The notes beneath the pieces are model-generated. The model was not told the origin of the DNA and searched no databases. It saw nothing but the letters and a program-made list of their open reading frames with translations. A stretch of DNA of 64,000 nucleotides, taken from NCBI GenBank assembly GCA_003439945.1, contig QVRM01001404.1, forward strand, positions 79,001-143,000, read 5' to 3'. Below, one piece after another: positions 1 through 11,345 of the stretch (position 1 is its first letter; every line of letters starts with the position of its first letter). The stretch comes from Dermanyssus gallinae (Eukaryota > Arthropoda > Arachnida > Mesostigmata > Dermanyssidae). Both the position numbers and the translations under genes were made by a program.

Positions 1-635
1 TACGAACTCAAAACGGGTCATGAACCTTTAGAGCGATGAATCGCTGGCTCCTTGAGTTCATCGAGCGTACATTAAAGAATTCACATTAGACGTAGTGCAA
101 GATATTGTTAAAGAGGATATTCTTGCAAACCCACACGTATACATAAAAGGTCGATATAATGAAGTAACGGAATGCTGTATTTGCAACGCTCAATGATGCG
201 CGCATCCATAATCCTGGAAATTTAGAGGCTAAAATCAAGGTCTGGCGTCATGTTCACGCCTATCCTCATGAGCATAAGAGAGAGTCGAGAAAACGCAGTC
301 GTTAATTTTATGGGCGAGGTAAAGTACTCCATATTTCAGTACTAGGCATTTAGCGGGTAAGAGAATAGTGCTTTAGATAATGATTTTTAGAACACCATCA
401 AATAATGCCGTCGACAGCCGATTGCATAACAGTATACGTAAGAAAGTTTTAAATTAACTTTTATTTTACCGCATACTCAAAATATTTAGCGTTAGATGAC
501 AGGTACTTATATATGTCCAAAGCCAGAATCGTATACCGAAAAGAGTATACACATCCACCGTGAGGCACATCTGATAATGCAGGATCTGGCCACCATTTCT
601 CGATTTTGATAACGCTTCCCACAGTTCCCCCACAA
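1..635. other. AT-rich DNA with no recognised gene
   Basis: No reading frame here resembles a known protein, and no repeat family could be recognised. The short open frames lack splice sites, repeats or domain motifs that would support them. Confidence 0.4.
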
Positions 636-775
636 TGGAGTTGTTCTCTGAGACGGACCCCATAAATACAAATGTGCAACGGTGGGGCTCGAACCCGTGC
701 ACTTATGCGTCTCCTCCAGTCGCGAAGCGCACGCGAATGCATCACGCCATCGAGCCCGACGATTGCCATAACCTA
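636..775 (-). repeat. tRNA-derived SINE fragment (family C), copy 1
   Basis: Read on the minus strand this stretch contains a pol III B box (GGTTCGAGCCCC at 695-684) and an A-box-like stretch near 760-741. They are spaced widely, as in a tRNA with a long variable arm. The downstream segment (GCACATTTGTATT, then GGGGTCCG) recurs beside a second tRNA-like head at 11668-11790, so this is a dispersed repeat and not a single tRNA gene. The putative acceptor arm pairs imperfectly. Confidence 0.5.
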
Positions 776-1923
776 ATTGGCCAGAAACTAAGAAGAAATG
801 TTAAGCGAGAAACTCGGTATCATAACAGAGAAGTCACTCTTTTCTGTTTCCCCGTATTATCCACCTTCTTAAAATTCGATTATAATGCACTACTTCTCGC
901 GCCAGAACGGCAAAGACTTTTGATTTTTTTTTCGAGATCTCAATTTGGCGGGAGCCCAGCTATTGAGGTACGTGGAAGAGAAAGAAAATAATTAAATTGG
1001 AGCATGTTTCTTGGAAGCAAACATCCACTACATTTTTCAATATTAAATAAACCGTAATGCATCAACATTTTGAGTAATTGTAGAAAAGCAGCTGCACAGG
1101 ATTTTAATAAAAATGCATTTACTTTAACCACTTCGTTAATAGTTTTGTCATCCTTTCTTACTTGCGCATTAATATACTATTGGCATTATATATAGTTCAT
1201 CACTGTTTTTCACAGTTAATCCATCTTTTTTCAGACACGTTCATTTAGCATGGTACATGTTAGTTATACCTAATAACAATATTAGTAATTAAACATGCTT
1301 AGACTCATAACAATCATTTCTACGATTTGTTTCGCAATCGAACACATTACTTGGAATATAAAAATTAAAGGCCTTTTGCCGTGCCGTTCAATCCGTTTTA
1401 CATCGCAATGTAATTTGTATGCACTAACAAGGGATTACAGAAACTTACCCAGAAGAAGCAAACGCTTCTTGTATATCTAAATTTTCTTCGCAATAAATGC
1501 ATTACCATACAGCATATTGTCTCGTCCTGCTGCTTCCTTTCAAGAGTCAACACACCAGTATTGATTATGGGATAAACTGATTAAACGATTTTATTTCACC
1601 ATCAAGTTTAATTAGCAGTAACTTGCTCATTCTGTAACCGTAAATCACTGCACGTTACAGCTTTCAGAAGAGCTAGGTCGCTGCGCAACTAAGTGTTAAA
1701 GGAAGAAGTATTAGAACCCGCAGTTTGTCTCAAAACGGCAACAGAAACCTCAGTAACGACCGTATCGATCCTACAAATTGCCGTAATATCTACGCCCTTT
1801 ATGTCGCGCTATAAATACTAAGCAACCGCAAATATGGCGGGCATGAGACACTCATGTCACAAAACTTCCATATAAAGAAATGACGCAATTAGAACCAAGC
1901 TTTTAAACAAATGCACGCGTAAC
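776..1923. other. No recognised gene
   Basis: AT-rich sequence with short open frames only. I see no domain, splice structure or repeat family in it. Confidence 0.4.
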
Positions 1924-2032
1924 CGCGATCATTTCGGATTTGAACTGAGAACAGCCCGTGCGCATGATCCTCGCACACAATTTCCAATACGGATGTCGTC
2001 ATTGCTGCGACTCAGCTACCGACAATGTTTCT
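1924..2032 (-). repeat. tRNA-like sequence, probable SINE head
   Basis: On the minus strand there is an A-box-like GTAGCTGAGTCGCAG near 2028-2010 and a B-box-like AGTTCAAATCCG at 1946-1935. The spacing fits a tRNA, but the arms do not pair well enough for a functional gene. A tRNA-derived repeat head or tRNA pseudogene is the best reading. Confidence 0.35.
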
Positions 2033-3800
2033 CGCTGAGTACAAGTACAGTACCCAGTTTAGTTTGTGGTTCTTTGTATGACGAATGCTATGTTGCTACA
2101 TATGGGCTGGGGATATTTACGCTGTTTGCTGTTGTCATGATTCTCCCCTGCTTGACTCCGAGTTAAGCGTCTCGCGCAACTGACATTTCTTGTTGACCGG
2201 CCTATCTGGCAGAGGAATTCAACATGAAAAAAGTTCTTCTCTTTCTTCATTCAGATGACTGTATCATAACTAGAGCCTTGCTTCTCTCACCCTTTTCCAA
2301 ATGTTTCAAATTACCATCATTACTAACACTGAAATTACTTAACTAAGGAGCAGTATTCGCGTTAGAATTCACGATTCGTTTTACATGACGAAAACGGCTC
2401 TTTAATAATGAGTCAAAGTGGGCTAAGGATTTGACATGTAAATCCTGCTGGCATAAGGCGCAAATAAAAAATATCTCCTTTATGTTACTGAACTGCATTT
2501 CGCTACCCGTGTGATTTGAGATATCCATTGTGGAAACCCTACCCATCTGAAGTAATGAAAAAATGATCTTAGGCAAACATGTGTGTCAGTCTAGCCAATT
2601 ATAAGTTGATATTTCGTCTATATCAATTCCCTCAGCAATCACCAAACCTTCATTAAAGATGTTAATCTTATCCAGTCGCTATTATATCGAATAAAAATGT
2701 AGTAATTAAATAAATACAACACGGGCAATAAATACGCACCGCGGGATTTGACGGTGCCGCTTAGTGATCGGAAGCCGTTGCAAAACGTTCATCGCTATCA
2801 CTATTAGCAAAGAAACAAAAAAAAATAGGTGTTGTCTTTGATTATGGGGCGCCTTGGCCTTCATTTGACAACGACTGAATTGAATTAAAACTGTGAGATG
2901 ACCAGGTCTTGCCCGCCCTCTCTGACATGTGTTTGATTTGAATGCATGACCAAATCCCCTTGATATTTATTCATATATAATATATACATATATCTTAACC
3001 AATGACAAAACAAGCTGATGGCATACACCGGACATAAAAGATACATTCCACGCCAACGCACGCAGCATTATCGGGCCATAGCCCGTAAATAATTGACAAA
3101 AAAGATATTCGATGTATATAATATGTGCCTATTACCATTTCTATACCGGTAACAGCAAGACACTAATCAGTCGTAACGCATGTTTATATGTATGTAAATA
3201 TTGCGCAAACCAAAATACTCCTATGCCACCGAACTAAACAAGCAGTGCGCCGAAGAAATTGTATTCTCCCTCTCGTAGTTAGTATGCGGGCAGCAAGGTG
3301 GCAATCATCAAACATCATCATCAGACGAGCGATAACACCAACAATGACACCAAGAAAACTTTGCTGAGGCTGTCCTCATCAGTAACAGCTGTGTTGCAAC
3401 GACACCCACTTCCAATCGAAACTTTCGAAGATGCCCACGTTTGTGTGATTGTGGCCATCTTATTGTCGGCGTCGTCGTCGTCGTAATCACTACAGACCCA
3501 TTTTGTTTAGGTGATGGGAAACTGATACACGTAGTACTAACAAAAGAGTAGCTGTGCAAAGGGGAAACAAAAAAGGCAAACGTTAATTCGTACATAGGCA
3601 AATACGATGATTGTATCTCCCTAGCCTAGTCCCGGAGCAAGGTAGCCGTGGAAGAAGTTTACACGAAAAGTATTAACGAAGATGTCGTTGCATTTGTTGC
3701 CGTTGTTGTCAATGTTGCTCTGGTTGTGCTCTGGTTTGATCGCTCAGGTACCCAAGACCAAGATGTCTTTAAAGGAACGGAATTAGTGTCCCCCAGCTTC
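2033..3800. other. No recognised gene
   Basis: Mostly AT-rich intergenic sequence. Several 60-100-codon open frames exist on both strands, but none shows a known domain or convincing splice sites. A GTC run near 3467-3483 is simple sequence. Confidence 0.4.
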
Positions 3801-3805
3801 TGGTA

Positions 3806-3882
3806 CTTGTCGTCGTCGTCGTTGTTGTTGTTGATGATGATGATGATGACGCTGCAGCTGCTGCTGCTGCTACACGTGTTGT
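3806..3882. repeat. Compound trinucleotide repeat (GTC/GTT/GAT/CTG)
   Basis: Consecutive runs of GTC, GTT, GAT and CTG triplets lie within about 75 bp. They make long but meaningless open frames on both strands (poly-Ser/Thr on minus, poly-Leu/Met on plus). Confidence 0.8.
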
Positions 3883-3946
3883 TGTTCTTCCACGGTGGTG
3901 TCTCAAGGAATTAAGACGGGCGGCCCACGAGGACCGGATCCCTTCG

Positions 3947-4175
3947 TCACATGAGTGACACAGGGCGACGCGACTCCCACTCCTGACGATTGCTCGAAGC
4001 ATCCTTATTCTTCGAGGTTTTATAGTTCTCGATAGCATCAGGAGGAGGGGCGCTACCAGTCGAGTCCTCAGCCTGCTGATCCGTCTCCATTGGAGAAACC
4101 ACCTTGTTCCAGGCGAAGCAGTTATTGTTGTTGTTGTTGTTGTCGTTCGTCGCATCCTCAAGATCTTGTGTCTGT
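3947..4175 (-). CDS. Possible unassigned 3' exon downstream of eRF3
   Basis: A good acceptor (a pyrimidine stretch, then TTTTACAG, ending at 4176) precedes 75 open codons starting TQDLEDATND, with an Asn run, then an acidic stretch (METDQQAEDSTG) and a charged C-terminus before a stop at 3947. I do not recognise the protein. Its distance from eRF3 (about 0.7 kb beyond the eRF3 poly(A) signal) and its own Asn run leave two options: a terminal exon of another minus-strand gene, or a chance open frame. No partner donor was identified with confidence. A weak phase-0 donor (AAG|GTGCTG) just before the eRF3 stop would join it in frame, but that is speculative. Confidence 0.22.
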
Positions 4176-4807
4176 AAAAGGGACAATCGCGTAACATGGA
4201 GTCAAATCAATCACAACCTTTGGTAGTGTGATTGCGATTGCGCTCGGATTTGCGTCGCCATAAACGTGGGATGATCCACGAGATAGATGATCATGCTTCG
4301 TATGGAGCCTCATTATTATAATGCTGTAACTTAGTCGGGGAAGGAAGCACGTATATGTAATCAGAAATTGAAACACATTTTCAAAGCTTTCGGCATGGAC
4401 TCAGCGCGGTTCTCGTCAACTTTGAAGTATACTCCAGTTGTGTCTCATAATAGCACTACACATCTTTTCAGGGGTTCCACTGTGTTTAAACGTTGATAGC
4501 AACGCAAACAGGTAAGCGTTCAAATAATGAGTAACATCAATCAAACTAAAATTGAATTAAATGTAAGCGATGCGCTGAACACAATTTCTCAACGATACCA
4601 TGCAATGCACCTGATGTAGTGGTTCGATTGCTTCAATATTCAGATTGATGACTGTGCAAAGGGGACATTGCAAAAAGAGATAAATGTATCTACAAAAAAG
4701 CTTCAGGTCGGACTCGATTAGATACGCAAATCTGAGAGCTCTCTCAAACCAAATCTAGTAGAATTCAAAGGCAAACAAGAACAACGAATTAGACAGACGC
4801 CGTGTGT

Positions 4808-4813
4808 TTTATT
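4808..4813 (-). terminator. Candidate eRF3 poly(A) signal
   Basis: AATAAA on the minus strand, about 50 nt past the end of the open extension (stop at 4864-4862). It is followed within 50 nt by a T/G-rich downstream element. This would end the eRF3 mRNA about 0.7 kb after the annotated stop. Confidence 0.5.
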
Positions 4814-4861
4814 TAGTAGTAACAGTCACCTCTAGATGGCACACCGCACATACAATACAGT

Positions 4862-5509
4862 TTAGACATGCAAATTGAAGGCAAACGCAACATGGCGATA
4901 AGTTGTGAGGCGACTTGTGGCACTGGGAGCGTGAGACACAAATACATATATCATCAAAGTGCCGACTAGGAAATAGAAATCAAGAAAACATCGCTTAACA
5001 ATGGGGTACATCATGACGATATCGGTGATGGCTGAAGGATGAAATGCTGCCGTTGGAGCGGCCCCTGCATTGATTGACAGCAACGCGTGTTCACTTACTG
5101 AGTTCATGTTGGTCATCTTCCGTTTAGTGGCGGCGGTGGCGCCATGTGGGGAATCACTCCGCGCTCGTAGAACGAACGCAGGCGTAGTCCTGCCGCCCCT
5201 GGTGCTGCTGCTGCTTGCAGTGGTTGTGGTGATGGTGTTTGTCGTGGCAATGGTGGTAGAGGTGCCCATCACTGCGCTGGTTTGCCATTGGAAGCCATAG
5301 CCAGGAATGCCGAGGTCGGCAGGCCGAACGAATCTGTCCTCCCGTTCACGCTTTAGGCCAGTCAGCGGGCGGCCTCGCGGTTGCGGTAATGGCGGGATAG
5401 CTTCCGCGGCATCGCAGCTCTGCATCATCACGACGTTGCTGCTTATATTGGCGTTACTGTTGCTGCTGCTGCTGAGGGCTCTGACGTGGGCGTTACTGGC
5501 GCCCGGCAG
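4862..5509 (-). CDS. In-frame open extension downstream of the eRF3 stop (readthrough candidate)
   Basis: After the eRF3 UGA (5512-5510) the same frame remains open for 215 codons to a UAA at 4864-4862. The nucleotides after the stop are CUG, close to the known leaky UGA-CUA context. The extension has a Ser/Asn-rich start, a basic segment (LKREREDRF), a Thr/Ser-rich middle partly built on triplet repeats, and a hydrophobic segment around extension residues 175-192 (FLDFYFLVGTLMIYVFV) that could span a membrane. It ends 50 nt before a poly(A) signal, so it fills almost the whole 3' UTR. Alternatives are a chance open frame in triplet-biased sequence, or a separate small frame starting at one of the internal ATGs near 5428. 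No homologue is recognised. Confidence 0.35.
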   Translation of the reverse strand: MPGASNAHVRALSSSSNSNANISSNVVMMQSCDAAEAIPPLPQPRGRPLTGLKREREDRFVRPADLGIPGYGFQWQTSAVMGTSTTIATTNTITTTTASSSSTRGGRTTPAFVLRARSDSPHGATAATKRKMTNMNSVSEHALLSINAGAAPTAAFHPSAITDIVMMYPIVKRCFLDFYFLVGTLMIYVFVSHAPSATSRLTTYRHVAFAFNLHV

Positions 5510-6597
5510 TCATTCGACAACACGCAGCACCTTTCCAATGGCAATGGTGCGACCTTCGTCGCGTAACGTAAAGCGGCCCATCTGCGGGAACAGCTTGAAC
5601 GGTTCGACGCATACGACGCCCGCCGTCTCGAGTCGCATTACAGCGATCTGATCCTGCTTGACGAAACGGGGCTTCATTTGGCCCTTTCCGCCAGTCCTCC
5701 GATCGATTAGACAGATTATGGCCCGCACCGACACCTCCTCGATGGCGGCGTGAATGTGCAGCACTGCCGAATAGCCCGGACAGATAATGGACTTGTGCTC
5801 GAGAATGACCACTTGAGCATCAAACACTTTCGCAATCTTGCAAGGTCGCTCAACCTCGCAGAGTACGAAGCCAGGTGAGACTTCTTCCTCTTCAGCGCCC
5901 TTAAGCTTTACTTTGACATTCTCGCCCGATTTGACCTGTTGCACTTCGTCCTCGTCGCTCCACAGCTGGAGCACTTCGACAATCTTTCGGTTAGGCATTA
6001 GCATGAGGGTGTCACCACGATCACACATGCCAGACTCGACCTTGCCAAAGCAGACGGTGCCCATGTCCTTATACTTATCCACAACGGGCATTACAAATGG
6101 CCCATCAAGATAACGTTCAATCGGCTTTAACTGATCGATGTAGGTCAGGAAACACGGTCCCGTGTACCATGGGCAATCAGACGCGGGCGCGGGTTCCTTC
6201 AGTCCGGCGCCACTGAGACCGGAACAGGGCATAAAGGCGAGCTCCAGCTTGGGGTTGAAACCGCATTTCTTAAGGTATGGTATGAGCTTGTCACGGCACT
6301 CATTGTAGCGCTCCTCCGACCAGTTCACGGTAGGATCATCCATTTTGTTAATGAGCACGACCAGGTGCTTGACACCAGCAGTCTTGGCGAGCATCGCATG
6401 CTCTCTCGTCTGACCTCCACGTTCGAAGCCAGTCTCAAACTCGCCCTTACGGGCAGAGATCACCAGGACTGCGATGTCAGCCTGACAAGCCCCGCCGATC
6501 ATGTTTGGTACAAATGACCTGTGACCGGGAGCATCTAACAGAGTGAAGTGTTTGTTTTCGGTCTCGAAGTAGGCGCGACCACACTCTACGGTCTTTC
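5510..6597 (-). CDS. eRF3: eRF3 coding exon 3 (most of the GTPase domain and both beta-barrels)
   Basis: The acceptor is TATGTTTTGCAG ending at 6598. The exon restores the split Gly codon of DKGK and runs 361 further codons to UGA at 5512-5510. It carries the G3, G4 and G5 regions and the C-terminal eRF1-binding barrels. Confidence 0.95.
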
Positions 6598-8106
6598 CTG
6601 CAAAACATATGAGCAAAACCAATGAAACAACTCAGCCATCAAATCCCATCAATACTCAGCTGACCTCTAGCGACTCATGAGCATATACAATGTCAGTGTC
6701 AACATCCAAAAGAACGAATATTCGCACCATATTAGCACAAAGCGGTGATGAAAAATTAAGTACTGATGTGCTCGTTCGTGTGCCATGCAACTTACCCTTG
6801 TCGCGTTCCTCTTGGTTCGTGTCGAGCGCCCACGATAGGTACCAACTCTCTCGGTTCTTCTCCTTCGCCTCGCGTTCGTATTTCTCCAGAGTGCGTTTAT
6901 CCACCATGCCGGTCAGGTAGAGTAGCTGGCCTCCAAGCGTGCTTTTGCCAGCATCTACGTGCCCAATGAAGACGACGTTCAGGTGCTCCTTTCGAGGACC
7001 TTCCTCAACCTTTTTCTTGTCCTTCTTCACTTTGGGTGCCTCCTCCTCATCGGGGGTTCCGCCCTCGTCGGGGCTGCCCCCCTGTAGCGACGCAGCCGAA
7101 CGCGACGGCGACGGTGTGCTTTCCTCGGTGTCGCCGGTTACACATTCCCAGTCGGCGGGCGGCTCATCAGCGTCGTTGTTCGTCTCCGATACCGGCGACT
7201 CTTTGTCCATATCGCCACTTCCGATTACAGGCTAAAGCAAGAGAGAGAGAGAAGGAGAGGGGAGAGACGGACACAATCGATCATTATTTAGCGTGCTGCT
7301 TCTTCGAGCATCATCAGGGGCACAGACAGACACTCTCACATCGAGAGAACATCTCGAATAAATGTCTATTGACAGTGTGTCAGCAGATGTCATCAGAGAT
7401 AATCTGCGAGTCTAACATTACAAATCGCATGTCTGACCCGCTCACGACGTATAACGAGCTTTGATTACGTTACGAAGATGCCTAGATAGGTTTGGGTAGA
7501 TGCCCAGATACGTTTGATCCCGAGTAAAACGTATTAATTTTCTAATCAAAGTAAGCGTTATTACTATGATTGCAAATTTGGTACCAATGTCGGTAAAGTT
7601 GCACATCAAAGTACATACAATTAAAACCTATTACTCAAAATCCACTACCAATACAATTGCTGCTATATATGCGCTTGACTAATCGGCTTAATTTCTCTTG
7701 TAAATACTTGTACTTATGAGATTTTGAAGACAGGTTGTAATATTGTGAGGCTAAGCTGTACTCGTTGTACGAATCATGCATATCATTATCAAGGGGATTA
7801 GGCACTGTATAACTGACCACAATTGATTACCCATTACTACCATATGTCTCGTTACCCTCTAGTTAGCGTGGCAACTGGCCACGTCAAACCAGTTCAGAGC
7901 AAACACATAAGCAAGCGTAGCAAACAACGCATAGACATAACGTGTCACCGATTTCGCGCACCATTAGTGCACAAGCTTGATATAGTTTAGTAGTGACTAT
8001 ATCCGTTGTCGTCGCAGTTAAAGTACTGGAATGTCTCCAGCTCATGTATGTGTTGAACTAATAATACTATATATACGGCCGCATTACCGGAAGTACTGCC
8101 GCGGCG

Positions 8107-8140
<34 letters not shown>

Positions 8141-9137
8141 TTTATAGGCTGTTACTTCAATCATGTTCCTATGTTGGTCTGCTATCACCCGGATCAAGGA
8201 TAATTTGTTGCTGTTGCTGCTGCTGTTATTGTTGTTGTTATGATCATCGTCGCGTTCGCGTACTTTCATGGTACTGTACCATCTTTGTGGTTGGTCGATG
8301 TCGATAATGTGGTTGATCAACTTCGAAATGATGAAGGAAGCTAACCACGTTTTTTAGTTGGCCAAACAACAACAACATAAGTAGCAACAATTAGTAGCGG
8401 AAGCGCGGCACAACGCCACGTTACCGGCAGCTGTTCAATTCGATATGTCCTCGTTTCGAACGATGGACTGACTATCTCACCATCATCATCCAAATGATGT
8501 TTAATGAGATCGGTTGTGTTTAACACAGTGAGACAAAATAATCCACGTCCATCGGTAATCCATTTCGGTTGTCACTGGGTATCATAAGCATTGTCCTTTA
8601 GTATTTCGACAAGGGACAAGGGCAAGCAAGGGGAGAACGTTTACGAGACCCCGCCTCACATGTAGTACATACACCGGCGCACGGGTACCCTTCCCCCCCC
8701 CCCCCCCGACTTGAATGTTCTTCGCCGCCTCTCTACAGCGCCCCCTTGGGGTTTAGCCCCCAACTACTGCAGGCGAGGTAATCCCCGCACCCCGGGTTCC
8801 CACTCACCCTTCGGGCAACGAACGCAACACAAAACGAAACCCGGGCCATATGCTGCTATGCTATCATTAGACCCAATCGGAATTCTTGTGCGGCGCCTTT
8901 TCGACTACACTCCCCTCTTCCCCCCCTGACAGTTAAAATGTGCTTGTGGTAACGACGACAAGCCCCTACCAACCCGAAGCACTACATTAAAAGTCAAGAC
9001 ACACGACAAGATCAGCACAAAAACAACGATAGCTCGACGGCTCAAGTTAAAACATAAACAAAAAAATTTTGTCAAATTTGCCAAGTTTCACATTTTTGGC
9101 CGGAAAAGGTTCTTTGGTTATATATATCTTTGGTAAA

Positions 9138-9227
<90 letters not shown>

Positions 9228-11307
9228 GAGTAAGGAAAGCCTACACATACAGGCCATTAACACGTGCACTCAGGTTACAAACTGCGTGTCCGAATCGATT
9301 ATATATATATATATAATATGTAAGGGGTGTCACTTGCTCACTCTTTGAATCATCGCCGATGCGCGACGAAATGTCCCAATTCTCGAATGATCACAGATCA
9401 CACACAGCCACACACTCGAGAGCGACCACGTCAGCAAGAAAACACCAACAAAACTTGTAGGTGGCCGCCGGGCATGCTTCGTCAACGCATATCATTGAAT
9501 ACACGACTCATACGTCGACCGATGTTGACAACGACTGGCCGACCGCCAATAGACAGAGCAAGCACCCAACCAGCTCGTTTTTGTTAGTAGCAGTAACAGT
9601 AGCCTATTGCTAGTAAACCATCTCAACTACCACCACCACCACCACCACCACCACACAACGACTACACAACAACAAAAACAACGACAACGATAATGACAAC
9701 GACAACTTAATCGTCGAACGGCGGCGATGGAAATTTGTCGTTCGTTGGTTTGCGTCCGAATCGGTGTGTTTCCATACGGAGAGGAAGCGACTAGGTCACT
9801 GCAACTATAACCATCACCACCACCACCGCTATTACTACCGCCAAAAGGAGCAGCTGCAGCAACAGCAGCAGTAGCGGTAGTTGGGGTTTTCTCTTAAACA
9901 GTCCGTCAGTTGTTGTTGTTCTTGTAAATGATGACAGACCTGAATGACGATGGCGGTGGCAGCGTCAGCAGCAACAGCAGTCCCAGCTATTTGGTCGGAT
10001 CGAGTGGAATCGTCCGGCAAACACGAAAAATTCGATGGACGCGGTGGACTAGTACGATTACGACGACGACGGTAACGATACCACGAGAGCGAGACAACAG
10101 TACGTCTGACGACAACAGATGTGCTGCTCGCTGATAGGTGCCACGCCACGCGTCTTTTTGCCGAACACGTTTGCTTGCTTGGTTAGTCGGCTGGTCGGTC
10201 AGTCTGTCGTTCGTTCCCGTCAAAGTAGTCGGGGTTGGTTGGTTGGTCGGTCGGTCGGTAGATTGCTGGGTTAGCTAACCGTCATCACGATCAATCCGGC
10301 AGTCACAGCCGTCAGTCCGTAGTAACAGCAGTCAGTAGTCTGTTTCCTCATTACTTGGATCGATCCTTGGCCTGCGGCAGCGGCGGCGGCGGTTTGCGAC
10401 CGATATTACTGCCGTTGTTGTTGTTGCTGCTGCGGCGAATGCTGATGTTGCTGATGCTGCCGCCGTTGCAGCCAGGCAATTGGGCGCCGCTACTGCTGTT
10501 AACGTCAATGCCACGACAACAGATCGCCCCGTCAGCTCCCGCGGGGTCAGTTAGCAGCCAGCCAGTTTGCCGGCATGCCGCCGGCGATCGATGGTGATGG
10601 TGATGGTGGTGGTTGTGGTTGTGGTGGTAGGTGGCCCTTGCTTCGAATGCTGCAGGTTTCCTGCCGTTGTTCCTCTCTGCTGTCTGCCCTTCCTTCCTTC
10701 CCATTTCCCCCCCGAGACACCTTCTCGAGTCGCGTGCTGCTGCTGCTGCGGATTATGCTAGTTGATCGTCGTTGTTGTTGTTGTTGTTGTTGTTGCTGCT
10801 GCTGATGCTGTAGCGTTTATCGTCAACGCTCGCTACGATAGCGGCGGCGGCCGCCAATGATAACAACAACAGGGGCGGCAATAGCGGCGGCGGCAGCATC
10901 AACAGCAACAACATCGACAACAAAAACAGCAACACAACAACAACAACAACACAACAACAACAACAGCAGCAGCAGCAACAACAACAACTACAAGACTCAC
11001 CACGAGGTCCGTCCGCATGCCTGCACGCCGCCCGCTTTCCTACAGATGGTGCTGGCTGGTTGGTACCTGCCTCTGCGTCTGCTGCTGCTGCTGGTGTGTT
11101 GTTGGGTGGTAGACTACTACTAGACAGGCAGCAGCACGTTTGCCCATAGAAGCAGCACTGGTGCTGAATCATAATGCTGATAAGCTAGTCTAAGTTGAGG
11201 AAAAGATAATAGAACCAAAAAAAAAGGCATGCACGCGGTTGAAGTCGAGCCGCGCTGCTCCTCTGGGTGTGGGTGTGTGTTTGTGTCTTTCGTTCGACAA
11301 GTGCGGC

Positions 11308-11345
<38 letters not shown>

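Noticed and set aside
636..775. A functional tRNA gene on the minus strand
   Set aside because: A and B boxes are present, but the acceptor arm does not pair properly and the downstream sequence is shared with another tRNA-like copy, so a SINE is the better call.
2343..2576. Zinc-finger-like minus-strand frame (CALCQQDLHVKSLAHF)
   Set aside because: Cys/His spacing does not fit a C2H2 finger and there is no flanking support.
5070..6113. Plus-strand frames overlapping the eRF3 3' part
   Set aside because: They are antisense shadows of the eRF3 exon and its extension. No domain or splice support.
9072..9348. Open frames with long Tyr-Ile repeats on both strands
   Set aside because: They are translations of a pure (TA)n microsatellite.
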